Below are positions 1 through 4,668 of a stretch of 5,608 nt of DNA, in pieces (position 1 is the stretch's first letter; the number at the start of each line of letters is the position of its first letter). The translations under genes were made by a program, and so were the position numbers. Under the pieces are notes generated by a model, which saw only the letters and a list, made by a program, of their open reading frames with translations, had not been told where the DNA came from and ran no database searches. The stretch spans positions 1 to 5,608 of the forward strand of contig RFZR01000120.1 in NCBI GenBank assembly GCA_009920595.1. The letters are read 5' to 3'. The stretch comes from Alphaproteobacteria bacterium (lineage in GTDB: Bacteria; Pseudomonadota; Alphaproteobacteria; Rhizobiales; Beijerinckiaceae).

Positions 1-473
1 ACCGGACCCGGACGTCCGTTCGACGCAACATAAAAAGCTTCGTGCAGAATGCGCGGCAAATCCTCGACCGAGCGCACGAGATAATTATGCTTCGTACAAT
101 GACGCGTGATGCCAACCGTGTCGCATTCTTGGAACGCGTCGGAGCCGATAAGATGGGTCGGCACCTGACCGGTGATGCACACTAGCGGAATGGAGTCGAG
201 CATCGCATCGGTCAAACCGGTCACCGCATTGGTCGCACCGGGGCCGGAGGTCACGAGCACGCAGCCGACTTTGCCAGAGGAGCGCGCATAGCCTTCAGCG
301 GCGTGAACAGCACCCTGCTCATGGCGGACAAGGACATGTTTCACTTTATCCTGATGAAACATCGCATCATAAATTGGCAGAACCGCCCCGCCGGGATAGC
401 CGAAAATATGCTCGACCCCCTGATCTTGGAGGGCCTTGATCACCATTTCCGCACCGCTCATCGTCTCTGTCAT
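1..473 (-). CDS. ilvB: Acetolactate synthase large subunit, N-terminal part (runs off the left edge)
   Basis: This gene encodes the catalytic subunit of acetohydroxyacid synthase, the ThDP- and FAD-dependent enzyme that makes acetolactate or acetohydroxybutyrate, the first common step of valine, leucine and isoleucine synthesis. About 157 N-terminal residues are present, roughly a quarter of a normal large subunit, and all lie in the N-terminal ThDP-binding domain. Visible family signatures are IFGYPGGAVLPIYDA (residues 23-37), RHEQGAVHAAEGYAR (50-64) with the catalytic Glu52 that activates ThDP, TSGPGATNAVTGL (75-87), and GQVPTHLIGSDAFQE (102-116). The ATG at 471-473 is chosen because GGAGA lies 7 nt upstream and the protein then starts at the usual point; the next ATG is only four codons in. 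The gene lies behind the attenuator at 530-638, so expression should respond to branched-chain amino-acid supply. The small subunit gene (ilvN/ilvH) would be expected beyond the left edge. The family call is near certain. Confidence 0.96.
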   Translation of the reverse strand, partial: MTETMSGAEMVIKALQDQGVEHIFGYPGGAVLPIYDAMFHQDKVKHVLVRHEQGAVHAAEGYARSSGKVGCVLVTSGPGATNAVTGLTDAMLDSIPLVCITGQVPTHLIGSDAFQECDTVGITRHCTKHNYLVRSVEDLPRILHEAFYVASNGRPGP

Positions 474-529
474 CGTCGTCTCTCCGTGCCGGCCCGTTTG
501 GGAAGTCTGGGGTTCGGCTTTATGGCAAT

Positions 530-554
530 AAAAAACCCCCTGTTCGGAGGGGGT
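530..554 (-). terminator. Intrinsic terminator of the ilvB attenuator
   Basis: Read on the minus strand, ACCCCCT (554-548) pairs with AGGGGGT (541-535) around the 6-nt loop CCGAAC, and six U residues follow (535-530). This is a compact rho-independent terminator between the leader peptide ORF and ilvB, 56 nt upstream of the ilvB start codon. A terminator after a tiny Ile/Leu/Val-rich ORF and before an Ile/Leu/Val biosynthetic gene is the standard layout of a transcription attenuator. The opposite strand lacks a U-run after the hairpin, so the terminator is directional. Confidence 0.88.
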
Positions 555-603
555 CGGTTAAGCGCCAGTCTCGGGATTAACGGATCAAAATCCGCCCCGC
601 TCC
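546..603 (-). promoter_or_regulatory. Candidate antiterminator of the ilvB attenuator
   Basis: On the minus strand GGAGCGGGGCGG (603-592) can pair with CCGACCCCCTCC (557-546) at 10 of 12 positions. The second arm contains the whole 5' arm of the terminator (554-548), so the two structures exclude each other. The first arm lies inside the 3' half of the leader ORF. A ribosome stalled on the Ile-Leu-Val codons (629-615) would leave this arm free and favour antitermination. A ribosome reaching the stop codon (587-585) would cover it and release the terminator. The complementarity is seen in the sequence; the mechanism is inferred from known leader-peptide attenuators. A short GTTAA/TTAAC repeat (581-577 and 561-557) could fold inside the loop. 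Confidence 0.7.
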
Positions 604-638
604 TGACGCCCCATAACTACTACAAGAATCTTGCGCAC
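585..638 (-). CDS. ilvB leader peptide, 17 residues, Ile-Leu-Val-Val-Val control codons
   Basis: This tiny ORF reads MRKILVVVMGRQERGGF then TGA. It starts with GTG at 638-636, with GGAG 7 nt upstream (649-646). The codons ATT CTT GTA GTA GTT (629-615) give Ile-Leu-Val-Val-Val, exactly the three end products of the pathway begun by the downstream ilvB. The peptide itself probably has no function; its translation senses charged Ile, Leu and Val tRNAs. It sits about 25 nt downstream of a good promoter, and is followed by mutually exclusive antiterminator and terminator structures. No in-frame ATG occurs upstream, so the GTG with its ribosome binding site is the only sensible start. It is too short for ordinary gene callers. 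Whether this particular leader has been described before cannot be told from the sequence. Confidence 0.85.
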   Translation of the reverse strand: MRKILVVVMGRQERGGF

Positions 639-666
639 CGCGCCTCTCCAATGAATTTCGCGCGGG

Positions 667-695
667 AAGCTAAGCCGGAAGACGCGGATCGTCAA
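667..695 (-). promoter_or_regulatory. Promoter of the ilvB leader transcript
   Basis: On the minus strand a -35 box TTGACG (695-690) is followed after 17 nt by a weaker -10 box TAGCTT (672-667). Transcription would start near 660, giving a 5' UTR of about 20 nt before the leader peptide GTG at 638. The promoter begins 28 nt after the brnA stop codon. No terminator is visible between brnA and this promoter, so some read-through from the toxin-antitoxin operon into the attenuator is possible. Confidence 0.65.
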
Positions 696-722
696 GGGGG
701 TAACGGACCACTGCCGTCAGCC

Positions 723-986
723 CTATCGACGATTTGATTGCCTATCGAGATGCGCGCGCAACACGTCATTGATCCGCGTCTGCCAGCCTGGGCCCTCTGA
801 ACGAAAGGCAGAAAGCACATCGGCATCGAGCCGGATGGTCGTTGAAACCTTGGGCTCATCCAAAGGCGGCCGCCCGCGTCGAACAGGGACTTTTGCAAAA
901 ATTGCCTGCCATTCCGGCGTGGAAAGATCCGGCGCATCATCAGGATCTTGCCAGTCGCTTTCCAAATTTTTCTTGTTCGCGCTCAT
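723..986 (-). CDS. brnA: BrnA-type antitoxin
   Basis: This 87-residue protein is the antitoxin of a type II BrnT/BrnA toxin-antitoxin module. BrnA proteins bind and neutralise BrnT, and repress their own operon through a DNA-binding fold of ribbon-helix-helix type. The N-terminal part is acidic (residues 9-26, several Asp and Glu). It is followed by the characteristic RRGRPPLDEPKV (36-47), a short strand STTIRLD (48-54) and the helix signature GWQTRIND (67-74), which closely match what I know of the family. The ATG at 984-986 has a strong ribosome binding site (GAGGAAGG) a few bases upstream. The gene starts inside the toxin gene and overlaps it by 47 nt, so the two are very likely translationally coupled. 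Toxin first and antitoxin second is the usual order for brnTA. The final residues are basic (QSNRR). Confidence 0.93.
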   Translation of the reverse strand: MSANKKNLESDWQDPDDAPDLSTPEWQAIFAKVPVRRGRPPLDEPKVSTTIRLDADVLSAFRSEGPGWQTRINDVLRAHLDRQSNRR

Positions 987-1218
987 TGGCCTTCCTCAAG
1001 CTGATAATGCGACGCGCTCCCGCGCGCATACTCCAAACCACGACAACCATACGATTATTCAAATACCCAACCGTTATGAAGCGTGTTTCATCGTAAATAA
1101 CGCGATCATCTTCAGCAGTCGTATGTGCAGTTTCGAAGACCCGAAAAGCGTGAGCCATATCCAAGCCACGCTCTAAGAGCGTCCGTCGGCGCTTTTCAGG
1201 ATCAAATTCAATTTCCAT
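940..1218 (-). CDS. brnT: BrnT-type toxin (DUF497 family ribonuclease)
   Basis: This 92-residue protein is the toxin of the brnTA module. BrnT, first characterised in Brucella, is a small RelE-like fold protein that inhibits translation as a ribonuclease. Family features seen here are MEIEFDPEKRRRTLLERGL at the N terminus (family pattern: Phe/Trp-Asp-Pro-x-Lys, then a His/Arg-Gly element), ETRFITVGYLNNRMVVVV (44-61) and the C-terminal ARRIISLRKANEREQEKF (68-85), with conserved basic residues in the Arg-Ile-Ile-Ser-x-Arg stretch. The ATG at 1216-1218 is preferred over an in-frame TTG at 1231-1233 because the family normally starts at this point. No Shine-Dalgarno sequence precedes it, and the promoter lies so close that the mRNA may be leaderless. 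The reading frame is intact, so the toxin is probably functional. Confidence 0.93.
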   Translation of the reverse strand: MEIEFDPEKRRRTLLERGLDMAHAFRVFETAHTTAEDDRVIYDETRFITVGYLNNRMVVVVWSMRAGARRIISLRKANEREQEKFGKRLARS

Positions 1219-1220
1219 TT

Positions 1221-1249
1221 TTTGTAGTAACAATAATTGGAAATGTCAA
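1221..1249 (-). promoter_or_regulatory. brnTA promoter with possible operator
   Basis: On the minus strand a perfect -35 box TTGACA (1249-1244) is followed after 17 nt by TACAAA (1226-1221) as the -10 box. The brnT ATG begins only 2 nt after the -10 box. Small palindromes overlap the promoter: CAATTATTG (1239-1231, arms CAAT and ATTG) and TTGT-N4-ACAA (1233-1222). Autorepression by BrnA or the BrnTA complex is known for the family, and these repeats are plausible but unproven operator sites. The rest of the gap up to the miaA stop (1250-1316) shows no convincing terminator or other feature. Confidence 0.55.
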
Positions 1250-1316
1250 GGAACTTGTTGATCCAAGAAGAGCTCGCATTCGAAACAGCGTCTACAAACC
1301 GACGGATGCAAAGCGC

Positions 1317-2206
1317 TTAGCTACAACTCAATTTGTACCTCACCCACACCTCCGCCTCCTCCGGCTTCACCCAAATAAAATCGGGCGCTTGGTGACGGAA
1401 CCAAGTGTGTTGGCGTTTGGAATAGGCGCGCGTGTCGGCTTTGCCTTTCTCGATCGCCTCTTCCATCGAGATATCGCCGTTAAGCGCACGGATGATGCCG
1501 GGCACGCCATGGGCGCGCATCGCTGGCAAAGCGGGATCAAGCCCGCGCGCGGCCAGCGCTTTCACCTCCTCAAGTGCTCGCGCAAGAGGTCACGATCCGG
1601 AGCGAGGAAAAGCGAAAGCACCTCACCTGAGTTAAGCGCCGCGCCGCCCCGCTCGGCATGGAAGGAGCGTAGGGAGCGGCCTGTCGCCTCAAAGACTTCG
1701 AGCGCACGCAAGATGCGTTGCGGATCTGTAGGGCGAAGATGCGCCGCCGTTTCGGGGTCGCGCTGGGCGAGCCGCTCATGAAGCGCTGCCGGATCGCGCC
1801 CCTCAGCCCAAGAGCGGAGTTCGGCCCTGATCTCGTCAGGCACGGGGGGAATGTCGGAGAGCCCCTCGGTCAGCGCGCGGAAATAAAGCCCCGTCCCGCC
1901 AACAAAGATTGGCAACTGGCCTTGAGCCTCAGCGGTCGCAAATGCCGCCGTTGCATCCGAAAGCCATCGCGCCACAGAGTAATTCAGTGCGGCGTCCACA
2001 GTTCCGAAGAGGAAATGAGGCGCCCTCGCCATTTCTTCGGCAGTCGGCCGCGCGGTTATGATAGAAAGATCACGATAGACCTGCATTGAGTCGGTGTTGA
2101 TGATCGCGCCGCCGAACCGGTCCGCGAGGGTGAGCGCAAGCGCTGTCTTGCCGCTGGCCGTCGGCCCGGCAATCAGGAGCGCGCGATATGGTTTCGATTG
2201 ACCCAT
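1317..2206 (-). pseudogene. miaA: tRNA dimethylallyltransferase gene, broken by an internal deletion and frameshift
   Basis: MiaA transfers a dimethylallyl group to A37 of tRNAs that read codons beginning with U. From the ATG at 2204-2206 the first 210 residues are normal: P-loop GPTASGKT (14-21), DSMQVYRDL (39-47), TARPT (51-55) and VGGTGLY (102-108). After DRDLLRE (ending near 1578) the family normally has about 13 residues of the pattern Arg-Ile-x-x-Arg-Phe-x-x-Met-x-x-x-Gly. They are absent, and the frame shifts to a stop at 1562-1564. The expected continuation ALEEVKALAARGLDPALPAM, with the later KRQHTWFRHQAPDF, follows intact in another frame (1577 to 1317). Length and phase fit a loss of about 40 nt. 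Restoring it would give about 309 residues, a normal MiaA length. Either the gene is inactive, or the sequence has a local assembly error. No clear Shine-Dalgarno precedes the start, which lies 15 nt from the divergent serB start. Confidence 0.88.
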
Positions 2207-2221
2207 AAGGACCGATTTCTG

Positions 2222-3121
2222 ATGAGTGATTTCGTTGCGACCCTTGTCTCTCATCCCGACAAGGCCGCCCTGTCCGATGCGCTGCTTTCGAAACTTGCGC
2301 AAGCCCTCCCTGAAAACGCGAAAGTGATCAGGCTTGATGGCGCGATTGCCATCGACATCGTGTTTGCGGCCGAGACCGCCAAAGCCGCTGCGGCGTCCCT
2401 AGCGCCGCTTGAAAAGGTTCTCAGCAGCAAACCTGTGGATGTGATCCTGCAACCGCTGGCGGGGCGACGGAAGAAACTCTTCATCGCCGATATGGATTCC
2501 ACCATGATCGAGCAGGAATGTATCGACGAACTTGCCGCCGAATTACGCTTAAAGCAAAAAGTCGCCAAAATCACCGAGCGCGCGATGAAAGGCGAACTTG
2601 ATTTTGAACCCGCGCTTCGTGAACGCGTCGCGCTTTTGAAGGGACTTGATGCGGGCGTCATCCCGAAAGTCATTTCAAACCGCATCACTCATACATCCGG
2701 CGCACGCACTTTGATTTCCACGCTGCGTGGCCATGGTGTTTATACGGCATTGGTCTCTGGCGGATTCACTTTATTCACTGAACCCGTGTCACTTGCTATC
2801 GGCTTTGACGAGCATCGCGCCAATCGGCTTGAAATTGAAAATGGCAAATTGACCGGTCAGGTCATGGACCCCATTCTCGGGCGTGAAGCGAAAAAATCTG
2901 CGCTGATCGAATTGCGCGATCTCTTTTCCTTGCAAGAGCATGAGACGCTCGCCATTGGTGATGGCGCCAATGATCTTGATATGATCAAAGAAGCAGGCTT
3001 GGGCATCGCGTTTCACGCGAAGCCCGCTGTCGCCGAAGCAGCCCATGCGCGCATCAATCACGCCGATCTCACAGCGCTTTTATACGCACAAGGCTATTCG
3101 CGTTCGAGCTGGATTGAGTGA
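2222..3121 (+). CDS. serB: Phosphoserine phosphatase
   Basis: SerB removes phosphate from L-phosphoserine, the last step of serine synthesis in the cytoplasm. The 299-residue protein has an N-terminal regulatory-type region (1-80) that is not strongly conserved, then a HAD-superfamily catalytic domain. Motif I is DMDSTMIEQEC (90-100), with nucleophile Asp90 and acid/base Asp92. The SerB cap element KGELDFEPALRERVALLKG lies at 123-141, motif II at VSGGF (178-182, Ser179), the motif III lysine in REAKKSAL (221-228), and motif IV at GDGANDLDM (246-254). All catalytic residues are present. The ATG at 2222 is chosen over an in-frame TTG at 2198 because AAGGA (2207-2211) lies 10 nt upstream. It is the only plus-strand gene. 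It diverges from miaA and converges on the protease gene, where 4 nt separate the two stop codons and no terminator is visible. Confidence 0.96.
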   Translation: MSDFVATLVSHPDKAALSDALLSKLAQALPENAKVIRLDGAIAIDIVFAAETAKAAAASLAPLEKVLSSKPVDVILQPLAGRRKKLFIADMDSTMIEQECIDELAAELRLKQKVAKITERAMKGELDFEPALRERVALLKGLDAGVIPKVISNRITHTSGARTLISTLRGHGVYTALVSGGFTLFTEPVSLAIGFDEHRANRLEIENGKLTGQVMDPILGREAKKSALIELRDLFSLQEHETLAIGDGANDLDMIKEAGLGIAFHAKPAVAEAAHARINHADLTALLYAQGYSRSSWIE

Positions 3122-3125
3122 TCCA

Positions 3126-4607
3126 TTACTCCAAAGGCAGCGCGACGAAGCGGACATCGCCTTGATTATTTGCAATCAAGAACAAGGCCGATTTCTTGCC
3201 TTCTTTCTTCAACGCCTCGACGCGTTTCAAAAGATCATCCGGTGCGGACACTGTATCTTGTTGCACCTCAACAATCACATCGCCAGCAGTCACGCGCTTC
3301 TCAGCAGCCGCCGCTGAGGGATCGACTTTCACAATCAAGACGCCTTTAACGCCCTCTTTGATTTGAAACCGTTTGCGCAATTCATCCGTGATGCTTGAGA
3401 CTTCAAGACCGAGCGTCTTTTTCACTACAGGCTCGGTCGATTTTGGCGCTTCGCCTTTCGCGAGTTTTTCACCCTCTTCCAACCGACCCAAAGTGACGCG
3501 AATGGTTTTTTCTTTACCCTTCCGCATAACGACCACATCGACCGCCTTACCAACAGCGGTTTGTCCCACAATGCGCGGCAGATCGCGTGATTCTTTTATT
3601 GGCTTGCCATCAAACGTAACGATCACATCGCCCGGCTCAATGCCTGCGGCTTTTGACGGGCCTTTATCATCAACACCCGCAACAAGGGCACCACGGGCCG
3701 TTCCTAATCCTAAACTTTCGGCAATCGTGTCATCAACACTTTGAATGCGCACACCCAACCAGCCACGACGTGTTTCCCCAAAAGCAAGCAATTGTTCAAC
3801 AATCGGTTGCGCAAGACTTGAGGGAATTGCAAAGCCAATGCCGATCGAACCGCCCGATGGTGACAGGATGGCCGTATTAATACCGATCACTTCGCCTTCC
3901 ATATTGAAGAGCGGTCCACCCGAATTGCCTTTGTTGATCGCCGCATCAGTTTGTAAATATTGGCCATAGGACTGATCGGAGATATCGCGATTGCGCGCGG
4001 AGATAATGCCCGCCGACACTGAACCGCCAAGGCCGAAAGGATTGCCGATCGCCATGACCCAATCGCCGATTTTCTCATCGTCGGAATTGCCGAATTTAAC
4101 CGCCACAAGCGGCTTTTCGGGCTTCACACGCAAAACAGCCAGATCGACTTTCGGATCTTTGCCGACAACTTCGGCTTTGAGTTTTTTACCATCATTGAAA
4201 ATGACGGTGATTTCATCGGCATCGCCAATCACATGATTATTGGTGACAACAATACCCGATGAATCAATCACAAAACCTGAACCAAGTGACGAGGATTTGC
4301 GCTGCGGAATCTTTCCGCCATTGCCGCCATTCGGACCATTCGGACCCAAGAATTCATCAAAGAATTCTTGAAACGGAGAGCCTGGCGGAAATTGCGGCAT
4401 CGGCACGCCATGTTGCGTATCAGCGGGTGCTGTTGTTGCGGCTGAAATATTCACCACCGCATCCATCACTTTTTCAGCAAGACCTGAAAGAGACTCAGGC
4501 CCGCGCGCTTCTGCGCGTTGCCCCATGACGAGCACAAGCAATGTGACGAAAACAATTGCCCGCGCCGCATAACCCATAAACGCAACTTTCCGCATTAGCG
4601 CCATCAT
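3126..4607 (-). CDS. degP: Periplasmic Do/DegP-type serine protease with two PDZ domains
   Basis: This 493-residue protein belongs to the HtrA/DegP/MucD family (DegQ and MucD are equally fitting names), which degrades misfolded envelope proteins. An N-terminal signal peptide has a basic start (MRK), a hydrophobic core (about 17-29) and a likely cleavage site after AEA (34). The trypsin-like domain follows, with His125 in VVTNNHVIG, Asp155 in KVDLAVL and Ser229 in NKGNSGGPL, so the catalytic triad is complete. PDZ1 begins around GWLGVRIQ and contains GIEPGDVIVTFDGKPI; PDZ2 covers roughly 400-490 and contains VTAGDVIVEVQQ. A Phe/Gly/Pro/Asn-rich linker (73-98) stands where the LA loop lies. The ATG at 4605-4607 fits best because GGAG (4619-4616) is 8 nt upstream; a GTG at 4616 overlaps that site. 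A terminator separates the gene from hflC. Membrane-associated HflKC and a periplasmic Do protease as neighbours suggest joint envelope quality control. Confidence 0.95.
   Translation of the reverse strand: MMALMRKVAFMGYAARAIVFVTLLVLVMGQRAEARGPESLSGLAEKVMDAVVNISAATTAPADTQHGVPMPQFPPGSPFQEFFDEFLGPNGPNGGNGGKIPQRKSSSLGSGFVIDSSGIVVTNNHVIGDADEITVIFNDGKKLKAEVVGKDPKVDLAVLRVKPEKPLVAVKFGNSDDEKIGDWVMAIGNPFGLGGSVSAGIISARNRDISDQSYGQYLQTDAAINKGNSGGPLFNMEGEVIGINTAILSPSGGSIGIGFAIPSSLAQPIVEQLLAFGETRRGWLGVRIQSVDDTIAESLGLGTARGALVAGVDDKGPSKAAGIEPGDVIVTFDGKPIKESRDLPRIVGQTAVGKAVDVVVMRKGKEKTIRVTLGRLEEGEKLAKGEAPKSTEPVVKKTLGLEVSSITDELRKRFQIKEGVKGVLIVKVDPSAAAAEKRVTAGDVIVEVQQDTVSAPDDLLKRVEALKKEGKKSALFLIANNQGDVRFVALPLE
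4327..4344. repeat. Two exact tandem copies of a 9-bp unit inside the protease gene
   Basis: The unit CCATTCGGA occurs twice in a row and encodes, on the minus strand, the repeated Gly-Pro-Asn within GPNGPNGGNGG of the protease linker. The low-complexity stretch lies between the start of the protease domain and the catalytic His, where loop length varies in the family, so it is a candidate length-variable site. Confidence 0.6.
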
Positions 4608-4615
4608 CACGGTCA

Positions 4616-4619
4616 CTCC
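4616..4619 (-). promoter_or_regulatory. Ribosome binding site deciding the protease start
   Basis: On the minus strand GGAG (4619-4616) lies 8 nt before the ATG at 4607. The alternative GTG at 4616-4614 shares its first base with this site and would have no usable Shine-Dalgarno, so the ATG start (493 residues) is preferred over the GTG start (496 residues). Confidence 0.65.
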
Positions 4620-4628
4620 GTCAAACTG

Positions 4629-4657
4629 AAAAAGAACCGGCGGCTTTTTGCCGCCGG
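4629..4657 (-). terminator. Intrinsic terminator between hflC and the protease gene
   Basis: On the minus strand CCGGCGGC (4657-4650) pairs perfectly with GCCGCCGG (4644-4637) around an AAAAA loop, and TTCTTTTT (4636-4629) follows. The 8-bp all-GC stem with a U-rich tail is a strong rho-independent terminator. It starts 11 nt after the hflC stop codon and ends only about 10 nt before the ribosome binding site of the protease gene. It should end the hflK-hflC transcript, or at least lower its read-through into the protease gene. The plus-strand reading lacks a good U-run (ATCATTTCTT). Confidence 0.87.
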
Positions 4658-4668
4658 ATCATTTCTTC

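Noticed and set aside
303..737. Plus-strand ORF of 144 codons over the ilvB start and leader region
   Set aside because: It is antisense to the unmistakable ilvB start and to the attenuator; its product has no recognisable family features and its 5' half mirrors ilvB codons.
692..940. Minus-strand ORF of 82 codons overlapping brnA in another frame
   Set aside because: It covers nearly the same bases as brnA, which matches its family clearly; the alternative product resembles nothing and would run over the ilvB promoter.
1317..1565. Separate translation of the MiaA C-terminal part from the GTG at 1563-1565
   Set aside because: The AGGAGG stretch abuts and overlaps the GTG, too close to act as its ribosome binding site, and the fragment lacks the ATP/DMAPP-binding part, so it would have no activity alone.
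1562..1580. Programmed frameshift in miaA, suggested by AGGAGG next to the TGA stop
   Set aside because: A frameshift would restore the frame but not the roughly 13 conserved residues missing at the same spot. There is no slippery heptamer, and programmed frameshifting is not known for miaA.
1125..1781. Plus-strand ORF of 218 codons opposite brnT and miaA
   Set aside because: It crosses the antisense of two recognised genes and the gap between them, and is rich in Arg, Ser and Pro as expected for a shadow of GC-rich coding sequence.
2251..2688. Minus-strand ORF of 145 codons inside serB
   Set aside because: It is antisense to the catalytic HAD domain of serB, and its Ser/Ala-rich composition is typical of a shadow frame.
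4617..4668. Possible small DUF2065 gene between hflC and the protease gene
   Set aside because: Such a gene is often present there in relatives, but the 61-nt gap holds only the terminator and the ribosome binding site.
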